Source: Erigeron canadensis
Lineage: Eukaryota; Streptophyta; Magnoliopsida; Asterales; Asteraceae
Reading direction: 5' to 3'
NCBI RefSeq assembly: GCF_010389155.1
Contig: NC_057762.1
Location: 36,888,055-36,952,054 of the forward strand
Length of the DNA: 64,000 nucleotides
Part shown: positions 45,811-56,753 of the stretch, one piece after another
Numbering within the stretch: position 1 is the first letter of the stretch
Layout: each line of letters opens with the position of its first letter
Translations under genes and position numbers: made by a program
The notes under the pieces: model-generated
The model's database searches: none
What the model saw: only the letters and a program-made list of their open reading frames with translations
Told to the model about the DNA's origin: nothing

Positions 45811-46073
45811 TGTAATATATACGGAGTAGTTAAGATCGATGGCTAATTCGCTTTGTATATAGATAATAAATAAAAAAAAAAACACTTAAAAAGTTGATTA
45901 TCTGATTATTGAGGTTTTAAACAATTAACATAATCAAATCCAAACATTATTTTTTAACAACATGTTTTGTTACAGTTAATTATATGATTCTAATTATTAA
46001 TCTCAAACACCCCCTAAAAGGAAAAGAGTGACTTGCAGAAGGTGCCCGAAGAGAAGTAAAATGTGTCTATATA

Positions 46074-46259
46074 CAGGGGCGGTACTAGAGGGGGCCAAAT
46101 GCCCCTCCTCAAAATTTGAATTTTGTCATGTATTTTTAAATTTTTAATGATTTTTTAAATTTTTTCTATAGTTTTTAACATTTTGCCCCTCTTTACATTT
46201 ACTTTTCACATAATTTTTAATTTTGCCCCATTTAAAATTTTTTCTTGATACCGCCTCTG
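46074..46259. mobile_element. 186-bp hAT-type MITE
   Basis: The ends CAGGGGCGGTACTAGAG and CTTGATACCGCCTCTG are inverted repeats of the CAGGGGCGG type typical of plant hAT elements. Eight-bp direct repeats TCTATATA (46066-46073) and TCTATGTA (46260-46267) match at seven positions. The interior is AT-rich with TTGCCCC words. Confidence 0.85.
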
Positions 46260-46764
46260 TCTATGTATATTATAGAAACTTATATTGGAGGATATGTACT
46301 AAGGGGATTCAAGGATATTTGGGTAAATTAAATGACTGGATATTGGCTTTAAAGAATTGCGTTTTCGTGCAGCAAGAAAGTGTTGTTGCTTTTTAAAAAC
46401 CGTGGTTTGATAGCTTTTAAACGCAATTAATCAATTTTTTATTCATTTTACCTAAACACTTAAAACTAATATTTATGATTTTAAAATACAATAATCTAAA
46501 AATCTCTTTCAAAACTCAACCCTAAACACCCTCTAATGTGGCAATTCCTCGCCAATATTTGACAACATCTTAAAATATGAATACACCTTTACCTTGATAA
46601 TTACTTAGGCCTATATCTCTTTTTTTATTATTATTAAAAAAAAATAATTAAAAGTACGTTAATATCTAGATGATTTTATTGAATACCACTTATGGGTACG
46701 TATTAAGAAGTGATTTTGTATTATGAAACTGGATAACTCTTTAGATTTAGTTAAAACGGAAACA

Positions 46765-47157
46765 AGTACTCGAGCGTTGCAGTGGTGAGATGATGGTGTG
46801 ATAGGTCATAGAGTGTGATAGCCAAATGTCTTAGCCATACGGGCTCCGCCCTCGAATTTAAAAATTCGTCGAAAGTATATCGAATAACATCTCTAATGAA
46901 AGAGCATGAAATTTTAAAAACACCCATATAATTTTTATAATTTATCGATGTACGGTTTGTGAGATAAAAGATTCTGAACGAATTGGAGGAATAAATGATT
47001 TATGAATGAGAGGGAAAAAAGATGATTGGTTGAGATTTGATGAGAAAGAAATGGTGTTTGGTAATATATAATTGATAAAAGGGACATTTTAGGAAAGTAA
47101 ATGTTGAATTGAAAGTTGAAAGTTGAAACCATATTTGCTTTATAATATAGTATAGAT
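46765..47157 (-). mobile_element. Helitron-like non-autonomous element
   Basis: The minus strand starts TATCTATACTATATTATAAA then GCAAATATGG and ends CCACTGCAACGCTCGAGTAC then TTG. This is the same plan as the other Helitron-like elements here, with a mutated CTRR end. It includes a CGGGCTCCGCCC palindrome at 46840-46851. Confidence 0.5.
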
Positions 47158-47260
47158 AAAACAAGTATTAAAGTAAAATGAATACTTAAAACAATAGGAT
47201 TTTTCCACTGAAATTTAACGTGCATCATGAATATCATCGTTCATATATATATATATATAT

Positions 47261-47635
47261 AGGGTAATATTCGAGTGAGAACACTTTTAAAATAAGAACG
47301 GTGAGAACACTTAAAAACATCATTTTAAGTCCATAAAACTGACATAGTGCTTAACTAATTATCATTATTTAAGTGTTTAACAACACATTGATCCATCAAA
47401 ATCGAAAAAATCACTTTTTTTTTTGTGCATCCATCTTGGATGCATATTCATCAAATTGATGCATCCAACAAAAAATGTGATTTTTTGGATTTTGACGGAT
47501 CGATGTGTTGTTAAACACTTAAATAATGATAATTAATTATGCACTATGTCAGTTTTATGGACTTTTAATGCATCAAAATGTAGTTTTTAAGTGTTCTCAT
47601 TTTAATTTCATTATCATTTGATAGTCCCCTTATTT
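47261..47635. mobile_element. (TA)n-associated foldback MITE, copy 1
   Basis: A palindromic element of about 375 bp bounded on both sides by TA microsatellites (47242-47261 and 47633-47660). The arms share ACTGACATAGTGC / GCACTATGTCAGT and TTAAGTGTTTAACAACACAT / ATGTGTTGTTAAACACTTAA. The loop contains GATGCATCCAAC-like words. It is related to 59692-60051 and the fragment at 36230-36300. Confidence 0.85.
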
Positions 47636-48774
47636 ATATATATATATATATATATATATTTGTGTTTCATAAATATTTGTGCATCAATTTTATTATGATC
47701 TAATGATCAAAATATTATCATATTTATCTTACTTTAGTATTTGTTAACCAACTCCTAACTCATTATATTTTATTTGTATGTTTAAATACTTATAATCATT
47801 TATTTTGCCATTTTTTAAATTTATTATTAATTATCTTATATATTGTTTGTATGAATTACCTTTGTTTCATTTAAATGTATTTTTAATAATTTTTGTCTTT
47901 CTCCTCAATTTTGTCCGTAAATATTTTTATCTGTATTATATAGTAATTAACAAAAGTTATATCAACGAAAAATACTTTTAAAACTCAATTCATTTATATA
48001 TTTTTATAAAAATTTATATATAACACAAAAAAAAATATTTACGATTAAAAGACCCAGAAAGTCAAACTAGTTTAAATGCCAAAATAAAGAATGTATATAG
48101 TTAAACAATACAACAAAATATGGTTAAATCATAATCATTTAGCCATATTATTTTAAAAATTGAAAATAATTAGATAAATGGACTACATTAATTTATATTA
48201 ACATTAGATTTTTAGGCATATATTGGTATATCATACTAATCATATTATTTTACTATTAAACATTTTAGAAGCAAAAACATTTAATTAAGTAGTCATAATA
48301 TTATAAGTTAAAGTAAAATTAATATTAAAAAACACTAAATTTTATGGTAGTTTGAGGTGTCAGGTCAGAGATGCTAGCGTCTATCCTTTAAATCCGTACT
48401 ACAGTACATTACTCGTATTATTTACTTTGCGTTAAGCCTTGATCTCCCCCGGTCGGATTACCTTCCCTAGTGTGTCTTTAATATCATTTGTTTTAATAAA
48501 TACGAGTAATCTTTTCAAGCATTTCATATATGTTCAATCCGATTTGATGTCAAATACTCGTATTTGGAAACAAGATATCTTAATACTCCGCCCATAGCAC
48601 ACTTTAGACGTATACAATATAATATTACTTTGTGTTAATTATTTCATTATATATAAACTATTAAAAGGAATCAAGTGATGAATAGTAACTTGTCTGCGTG
48701 GCGAGTTACTATTTGTCCATGTAATATCCAGTAAAATTTTGTCAAATCACATTTCGTTCGATTTATTTATTGGA
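47636..48774. other. intergenic stretch
   Basis: Very AT-rich. A phrase with GCCTTGATCTCCCCCGGTCG at 48436-48455 stands out only by its composition. No gene or bounded repeat is seen. Confidence 0.45.
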
Positions 48775-49025
48775 TTTTCACACTCTTTTTTCTTTTGGAT
48801 TCTCAAACAATATATTGCAACTTTTTAATGCTTATATCCCGTACCATTACCATTATTTGGATTTTGTCACGTCGCCGCCTGTTTGGCTTTTATATTACGA
48901 GTTACCTATTGGGTTTTTTCACACTTTTTTTCATCTGCGTTTCCAAACAGTATATTGCAATTTTTTATGGTCTTATCTCGTAACGTTTTGTACCCTTATT
49001 TGGTTTTTGCACACTTTCTTCTTTG
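48775..49025. repeat. 140-bp degenerate tandem duplication
   Basis: AAACAATATATTGCAACTTT at 48805 is echoed by AAACAGTATATTGCAATTTT at 48945. The flanking TTATTTGG and TTTTTCACAC phrases keep the same spacing, giving a unit of about 140 bp. The duplication generates a 121-codon Phe/Tyr-rich open frame that is unlikely to be a gene. Confidence 0.65.
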
Positions 49026-52000
49026 TGGTTTTAACCACTACTGAAAACTTTATTTCGATTTTTTTCTTTGTACATATTAAATATATGTATTATATGTACT
49101 ATAAACTTCTAGATGTGTTTGTATTATTGCTTTAAATAAATATATTTCATGTGATAAAAGTTTTAAGCTAACATATTTGCGACACATCATAAGTAACAAA
49201 ATATAATTACAATAATTGACATTCCACAACACTCAGATGGAAGCTAACGTGGTTTTGCAGTAAGTGTGCGTGTATATATATATATATATATATATTTGAG
49301 ACAAACTTATTTATGACAGAATGATTTTAAATTAAGCGGTTGAAGGTTCAACATAAGTACTATAAAACACCACAACCATTTCAAAACGAAAATTAAGGTC
49401 CCATAATGCGGGACTCGAATTATACTAGTTTCATTTGTTTGGTCACCAACTTACACTTTCTCTTATATCTATCAAAATTTACCTTTGTTTTACAACTGTC
49501 CTATTTTCTTCAACCTCAATAATAATTTTATAGCCAGGTAAAAAAAACGATATTGAATATGACATATACTAGCTGGTTACGCGTATATAGCACTGGACAT
49601 ACAAATATATAGTTTGCACTAATGTCCGAACTTCCGAGTGTATGTGCAATTGTCCGGATGATGCTTTTGGTAGACGGGGAGAGATCGATGAAGTATAGGG
49701 AGTTAGGGACTAAAAGATTGCAGTAGATACATAATAAAAATGAAAGATGGATTAAAAATATTTTGATGGGAAAAGGTAAATGATCATAATAAATTCTCGA
49801 AAAATTAAATGAATGGTCAAAGTAAATTATTACTGACTTAAAAAAGTTTAGAAAATAATTTACATACTAGAAGAAAGTCCACGTGATAATAACGACAGTA
49901 GCAGCAGTAATGGTGGTAGCGGTGTGATAATGGCGGTGACGGACGGTGTGGTTATTGATTTAAGAATAATTGATATTAAAATGCTAGTGTAGTTATTCCA
50001 AAAGTTGAATGATGGATGTGATAAATTATTTAATTTATTATATTTTGAGTGTATAAATTAATTATACAATAAAGTTTTTGAATAAATAGGACATTATATT
50101 ATTATGGGTTTTTATAAAAGTTTGTAAGTTGGAAAATAAAAAGTGTTGTAGGTTTCCTTTTGTCTTTTTAATACCACAAAACTATTGCGTCGTGTATACA
50201 AAGATTTTGCTGCCAAAGATAACTTTAACTTATACACGTACCCACATGGCCACATGTAAGGTTAATGTGAAAACAAAAACATTGAATAAAACCGTGTGAA
50301 CTATTAGTTTTGCTTTTTTTTTTTGGTATGGTTTTTTAACTTTTTAATTTTATTTTAACAAAAACCCAGTTTAGAAAAAAAAAATAATTTGTAAAATATC
50401 ATATGGGTTGCATGTTGATAACGTATGGATACGGTACAAGCGTTGCCCTTATCCATTCTAAAAGGTTGTCACCGGACACATATGAGAACGATACGAATTT
50501 GATGGGCGACGATCCAAGAGATGGTGGCGGTTAGATACGGTATAGGCGTAACCCTTAACTCTAAGGGCACTCACTCTAAGGGCTAAGCCCTTAAATAGGG
50601 TTTTTTAGTGGTTCTTACGGTTCTCACAATTATTTTGATTTTCACTTGATCATTTCACCATACCCACATATACGCATCTTTTAAATTTTATAGTTATCTG
50701 TAATTCAATGTCTAAAACAAGGGTAAAATATGGTAACTTGTTTCAGTCATTCTAGACTCGACTGTAAATTATATCTAGCTAGAACTTTTTTGGACATAAA
50801 GCATGCATCTGAAAACTTTATTCAAAATGTGCTTTCCAAATATTTCTTTTATTTTCATAATGAATTTCATCTTTTTAAATTCAGAGTGTAAAACTACTGT
50901 ATATAATAGCCATTCAATTTAAAATATACTCAAGATAAAATTGGTATAAAAAGTTAAAAATAAACAGTTGTATTGTAGAGGACATATTGTTCAATTTAGG
51001 GGGAATATTGTGTAAAACAGGCTACCAATAGTAGGAGCTTTTAGCAGGAAGGAATACATGTTGCGGTTAAAAAGGGGCCCCTCTAATTATGGTCTACTCC
51101 CGGCTTGACACGTCAGCAACTAAACCCCACTTTTACCACTGTTAAAATCTACCTTTCGCACGCCCACAGTCGCTCTCACTCACACATCCACCAATAAATT
51201 CTGTAAACACATGTATTATAATGTATATAGCAGTATTAGAGAAAAAAAATTATGCTAACACTTTCTTTTAACATACTAGCTAGATTATATTCAAATCCTG
51301 TTAGTTATAATTTTTATATGATTATAAAAAAAATTTAAAACAATAACAAAAATCTTAATAACGCATACACTTAAATTAAAATTTGCCTTTTTCATATAGC
51401 ATGAATAATATAGAAACCACAAATCTTTGTATTATCCCAAAAATTGGCTACATAAGAAGACATAGACTACTGAATCACTATCAACATTTTTGTTTTATAT
51501 TGTCTATTGGTGAGATGCATGGACCGGTTAAAGTTGTCAATTATTACTAGTTAAAAAAAAATGAATTATGAATATGTTCCAAAACGTATTACCGTGAATA
51601 TTTAAATTAAAACTAATTTCTTATTGAGAGATGTTTATATATATATATATATATATATTCATATTATCTATGTTTGCTTCATCGTTGTACTTATAAATAT
51701 ATTTCGTGTATTTACTTAATGTTTACATATGCATAAAAAGAAATTGAGGTCTTGAAACTGTGGAGACTTATATAAATAACAATTATTTATTTATTTATAA
51801 TTATATATTTAGAGATTAGATATTGTAAAACAAGTATTAAAGTAAAATAAATAAGATAAGATCTTGACCATTAGATCATGGTTAAATTGATGCACGAATA
51901 TTTACGAAATAATTGATGCACGATGATTTTCAGTGAAGAGAAACCTGTTGTTTTATTTGTTCTATTTTATTATTTGTTTTATTTTACTTAAAATCTACAT

Positions 52001-52327
52001 ATCTAATACAGAACTTAAGGTCATATATTTGTTGTTTTAACTTCATTTTGTTCCTTTGGCTACGAGTAGTATCAATCATATGTTCATAAGTATTTTTAGG
52101 TATAAAAATATAACGTATTCATTACCAATTACAATAATTAGGTATAAAAATATCATGTAGCCATGCAATACTCGGCTATTAAATACCGTTACTTACCTCT
52201 TGCACTCTACTATTTTATTCTTGTTTGATCGGATGACATTATGAAAGCAGTCTCTTTATCCTTAAGTAGAGACAAGGCTATCTATATCTTACATCCCTTG
52301 TACTATGTTTTGGTAGAGATTGAGTAG
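49026..52327. other. intergenic stretch
   Basis: No gene. (TA)n runs lie at about 49275-49296 and 51637-51659. A GGTGGT/GGCGGT-rich patch occurs at 49905-49950. A segment at 50400-50640 contains GGGCACTCACTCTAAGGGCT and TTACGGTTCTCACAATTA, suggesting another degraded repeat. I could not bound it. Confidence 0.45.
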
Positions 52328-52827
52328 AGCTGTAAACGAATTAAACAGTTCATGAACCGTTTGACGGGAATTGAAGTTCGTTCGTGTTCATTCGTTTAGT
52401 TAAATGAACGTACATGAACATAAAATATTGTTCATTTAGTAAGATGAACAAACATGAACCAAACTTCCGTTCGTTCATTTATGTTCACGAAAGTTCGATA
52501 AATATTCGTTCGTTAACATTAATTTGTTTACATATATTAATACTTAATCATCTATGCTTAAAGATAGTTTAAATATAAATATTTCTTTTATATCATATAT
52601 ATATATTTATTAAGTAGGAATGTTCTATAAAACTTTTAGCCGATGAAAATTTGTAATCTTGAATTTGAAGTCTAATATTTATAACTATATATTTTTTTCA
52701 TTGGTGTTCGTTCGTTTGTGTATGTTCGGTAGTGTTCGTTAGTATGTGTTTGTGAACTGTTCGTTAAGTTAAGCGAAAGAATATAGACAAAGTATCTTTC
52801 GTGGTCGTTCAGTTCGTTTAGAGCCTT
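52328..52827. mobile_element. 500-bp MITE rich in GTTCGTTCG words
   Basis: A perfect 12-bp direct repeat GAGATTGAGTAG flanks the element (52316-52327 and 52828-52839). Inside, the ends AGCTGTAAACGAA and TTCGTTTAGAGCCT are imperfect inverted repeats. Many GTTCGTTCG / CATGAAC words face each other, so the strand can fold back on itself. Because the ends can slide, the target duplication could be 9-12 bp, which fits a Mutator-like element. Confidence 0.75.
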
Positions 52828-52839
52828 GAGATTGAGTAG

Positions 52840-54087
52840 TGTACTAGTGTTGTAGTACTAATTACAATAGTTATTCACAAAATAATAGATTTAAGATTTG
52901 TAACAAAAAGTAGAGCAGTATGCAGCACTATGATTATAAATTTTGTAAGTTTTACCATACAGTATACGCTCTACTATGCGCACACTATGAATTTCAAGCA
53001 AAAGTCATGTCATGTGTGCATAAGTGCATTAAATGTTTAGTTGTAAAACCTCTTCAATACATTCACCATCAATAATAATTTGTATTCAGGTAGTCAAACT
53101 TTACATTACACTGTGGGTTGTTTGGACTAATGAATGCTTTTCGTTTCAGGTTGGAACTAATGCATTATGCATACCAAATCAATTATTATGTCGTTTTCTT
53201 CGTCTGTTTTTAAAAGGTTAAAAAACATATTTATAATTTGAAAATGACAATCATATATATATATATATATATATTATTTTAAACATTGCCATAATATACA
53301 TACATGTGATCCATTGTACATATTGGTTATTGTTCGTATTGCCCATTGGCTTGCCTTAAGCCTTACTCTAATTTCTTTTATTAGTTGTAGCAACACACCG
53401 TCACATTTATTCTTTTAAACTGACACACAATCTAACATATCCCTACCAATGGTCACGTACGTCTCATTTTTTTCTTCACATTTATTTTTAATTTTACAAT
53501 TATACAAGTTTATCTTATCTCCACACAAACAATCTCAAGAACCCACACGCCTAGACGCCAAATGCACACCCACAAGTAACACCCTCGTGCCAATGATGTC
53601 GATAAGTGAAGCCTATCCACTTCCCAACTGACGAGACCTTGTTAAAGAGCATTAATCTATAACTAATCTTTGCTTTTCAAAAAGAAATATTTTAATTTAA
53701 AGATATAGATATATACACTGCATATATAGTTTCGTGTCTACCTTTTAAGTTTTACGTTTATCTTATGGTTATAGTTGGTTTCTGCTTTAGAAATTCAAGT
53801 TTTGTGGTATCCGGTAATGGGGACCGGGTAAATATCGAAGGAACACTTATAAAACTTTTGTATTTGAACAAAAGTGAACTGATAGAGGTTATTAATTTAT
53901 TACTTAGTGTACTTTAGATCATACGCTTTTTGGGTTAATTTTTTCTATGATATAATGGTCCTACTAGCCTCGATCTGGAAGATCATAGCGAGTTAAAAAT
54001 TAGAAGTAACTTTAGATGATCTTCATCCTTAATAATTACTTTAAGAAATAAGAGAGACATTTTTTTATATATTCTTTTACTATAGCT
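52840..54087. other. intergenic stretch
   Basis: AT-rich, with a (TA)n run at about 53254-53273. Short open frames at 53033 and 53449 have no recognisable domains. A small GC-richer patch at 53535-53640 is unexplained. Confidence 0.45.
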
Positions 54088-54606
54088 TGTTGGGGATATG
54101 CAGTAAACAACGATTAAAAAAGGATATATATTCGATCTCCGAAGGCGTGTGTAACGCTATCAGATTGAATCAATTCGGTGATTCACCCCAAATTACTCAA
54201 TCGGATACAATCAGATATTAGAGAACGTTCCGTATGTATATATTTGAGAGAAAAGATGTGTGAAAACGGGAGAGAGAATTCTATATGAATTCGTATGTTC
54301 AGAATGTCGAATACAGGCCCATAACTGCCTTTATGGCAGTTAAAATCATCTTTGCGAAATTGGCAAAACTAGTCCCTCAAGTTCAGAAAATTAATTTTCT
54401 GAAACCTCAAGCTCGACCCCAGCTAGGGGCTCTGCCCCTTGGACCCCGCTCCCAGGGGCGTTGCCCCCGGACCCCCGTCCCTTAGGGGCTTTGCCCCTAA
54501 GATCATAATAAATTCATATAAGCGTGCATTCCGCAACACCATACTTATATGATGTATTATTATGACTTATATAAACAATTAATCCAATTATACTAAAATA
54601 CCAACA
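54088..54606. mobile_element. solo LTR of an LTR retrotransposon
   Basis: 519 bp starting TGTTGGGGATATG and ending ATACCAACA, with perfect 6-bp TGTTGG/CCAACA ends. A perfect 5-bp target duplication TAGCT lies at 54083-54087 and 54607-54611. The interior contains the GC-rich GGGGCTCTGCCCCTTGGACC and GGGGCGTTGCCCCCGGACCC repeats often seen in plant LTRs. No internal retroviral-type genes, primer-binding site or second LTR remain, so it arose by recombination between the two LTRs. A Copia-type origin is likely, not proven. Confidence 0.9.
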
Positions 54607-54843
54607 TAGCTTAACCATAATGATAAATTGTACGTTTATGAATATCCATAACTTAATTGGCTAAAACATAATTTATTTTTGACTTCCCATTCCTTGAATC
54701 TATGTACGATAAATATATATATATATATATATATAATTAAATTTTCTTCTAAGTTCAAACTAAAATTAACCGCAACATTATTTCTGTTGTAAGCAAGTAT
54801 CTATTGTCAAGCATAAACTTTATGTGAATTAAATATGAGTATG

Positions 54844-55105
54844 TGTTAGGCTATCTCTAATGCTAGCTGTCATATCATATCCTTATAAATCCTTATACAT
54901 CCTTTAAATCATATAATTTTATCTCCAACTATACAAACAACTTTACATATCCTTACATATCATTCTACCTCCGACTATATTAGGTAATACAAGTAAAGAT
55001 AGATATCCTTAAAAAATCTATATTTTTGGACAAATTTTAACGACAAAGGATATTCAAGGGCAACTAAGGGCACCCAAAGGCACCCCTATTGGAAATAGTC
55101 TTAAC
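54844..55105. mobile_element. MITE with GGCTATCTC-type ends
   Basis: The left end GTTAGGCTATCTCTAATG and right end CCTATTGGAAATAGTCTTAA are imperfect inverted repeats. The interior holds short direct ATATCCTTA repeats. About 262 bp. No certain target duplication was found. Confidence 0.6.
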
Positions 55106-55857
55106 ATACAACTTCAATTCATTCTTTCAAATTTGATTTTTGTAACAAAAGTAAGTAATAGTAATATTAGCAAAAAGATAATAATAATAGAGGTTCACAT
55201 AAGTTGTTTTAATTATGCTTAATTTTTAGTTAACGAAGAAGATAGTTGTGAAGCTAGTATACATACATAATACTTATTCTTGTAGTATAAAATTGGAAGG
55301 GGGTTCCTAAAGTTATTCTAAATTGACATGAAAAGATATTGATTATTGGATAAAAATTAAGGGTCAAGATTTAAAACTTATTATTATTATAAGTTTGTTA
55401 ATCAATATAAAGTTGGATGAATAAGACGTGACTCGAAATCAATGGGCCTGATATTTTACAGTACCTAGCTTTTCATAATTAACAACCTGAAATCAACTTT
55501 CAGATGTGATGTTTAATTCTCAAAATAACAAAAAAATTAAGCTTTTAAGTTATTCACCAAAAATATTAAAAAGATGCTTTAATAGATATCTTACATAATC
55601 AAAACTTACAAGAAAAATACTCACATAATAACTTATATCAATTTAGTTAAACTACATTTTCTCATATTATTCTGTTGAGTTAGTTTGAACTTATCAAATA
55701 AAAGCAAATATGTTCTATTAAAAAAACAACATTTTTGAAACAAAATATAAAATTAAAATTAAACACATTTGAATATATTCTCTCTTTCTTCCCCTTTTTA
55801 TCATTTCCCACCTTTTTAAAGTACTGTGTGAGCCCCAAATTCCCGTGCTTGACCGTC

Positions 55858-55865
55858 TATATAAA
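55858..55865 (+). promoter_or_regulatory. TATA box of the DUF4408 gene
   Basis: TATATAAA lies about 124 nt upstream of the start codon. It is followed by a CT-rich leader containing CACACACAC, a typical plant core promoter layout. Confidence 0.65.
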
Positions 55866-55988
55866 CACTCCAACTATATCTATATCCATCATTTTTTTTC
55901 AAATAAATAATCACACACTTTCACTTTCCCACTTCCTCTCTCACACACACACCGGAAAACAAAAACCGTCTCTAATCGGACCGGAAAA

Positions 55989-56753
55989 ATGGATATATTC
56001 GATATCCATAACGTTAAGGCCGAGAAAGCCAACGCTATGTTACGCTACCATCAGTTCCGAACATTCGCGAAGCTTTTCCGATTCGTTGAGCTATTTTTAG
56101 CCGTGATTTTGATCTCGTGGATCACGTTCCGGTTGCCGTTAGTAATCGGAATGTTGTTTGAGTATTTCCGGTTGTTAGTTTCCGTTATCGTTAGTCCTCT
56201 GTTTATATTTCTAATCGGAAACGTAATTGTGTTAACGCTGGTGATAAAATCCGGTCAACTCGCCGGAGAAGATAGTGAGAGTAATGCCGGAAATGATATA
56301 TATAATGAGATTGTAAGTAATGAAGAAGCTGATGTTGTTCCTCCGGTTCTACTCCAACCGGATGAAATTGTTTATCAGGATAAACAAATAATATCTGAAG
56401 TAAAAAAAATATATATAAATAATAAAATTAATAACGATACTGATAATGATATTAAATCTGTAACAGAATTCTGTTACAAAAAACCGGTTGTGAATTCGGA
56501 TCCGGATCTGGATCCGAGAGTTTATCGGAGAAGTCAGAGTGAAATTTTGATGATGATGAAGAAAGACTGCAATGAGGCTTCCGGCAAGTTGAAGCGGTCG
56601 GAAACGGAGATACGGCGGACGGAAAATGAAATAAAGGAAAACGACGTCGTTGAGGAGCTAAGTAATGAAGAATTTCAAAAGAAGATTGAAGGATTTATTG
56701 CTAAGCAAGTTAGGTTTCATCAAGAGGAAAAATTAGCTATTGTTGTTCCTTAG
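55989..56753 (+). CDS. DUF4408 + DUF761-like membrane protein
   Basis: Single-exon gene for 254 residues. The N-terminal half matches the plant DUF4408 pattern: a short polar start (MDIFDIHNVKAEKANAM), then two hydrophobic segments at about 32-57 (FVELFLAVILISWITFRLP) and 62-86. The second ends in SPLFIFLIGNVIVLTLVIKS. The middle is acidic and low complexity. A conserved RRSQSE motif lies near residue 180. The C-terminal 30 residues (LSNEEFQKKIEGFIAKQVRF) resemble the DUF761 tail common in small plant proteins. The molecular function is unknown for this family; it is likely an integral membrane protein. The ATG chosen follows the TATA box and leader and gives the conserved start. A longer overlapping frame from 55735 has the wrong frame and includes the promoter. 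AATAAA immediately follows the stop (56757-56762). Confidence 0.9.
   Translation: MDIFDIHNVKAEKANAMLRYHQFRTFAKLFRFVELFLAVILISWITFRLPLVIGMLFEYFRLLVSVIVSPLFIFLIGNVIVLTLVIKSGQLAGEDSESNAGNDIYNEIVSNEEADVVPPVLLQPDEIVYQDKQIISEVKKIYINNKINNDTDNDIKSVTEFCYKKPVVNSDPDLDPRVYRRSQSEILMMMKKDCNEASGKLKRSETEIRRTENEIKENDVVEELSNEEFQKKIEGFIAKQVRFHQEEKLAIVVP

Noticed and set aside
48770..49135. 121-codon Phe/Tyr-rich frame
   Set aside because: It is created by a degenerate 140-bp tandem duplication of AT-rich DNA. Hydrophobicity follows from T-rich codons.
54285..54485. 66-codon frame within the solo LTR
   Set aside because: It is translation of GC-rich LTR repeats, with no known LTR-encoded protein.
55735..56100. 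121-codon frame overlapping the start of the DUF4408 gene
   Set aside because: It includes the TATA box and leader and is in a different frame from the conserved protein.
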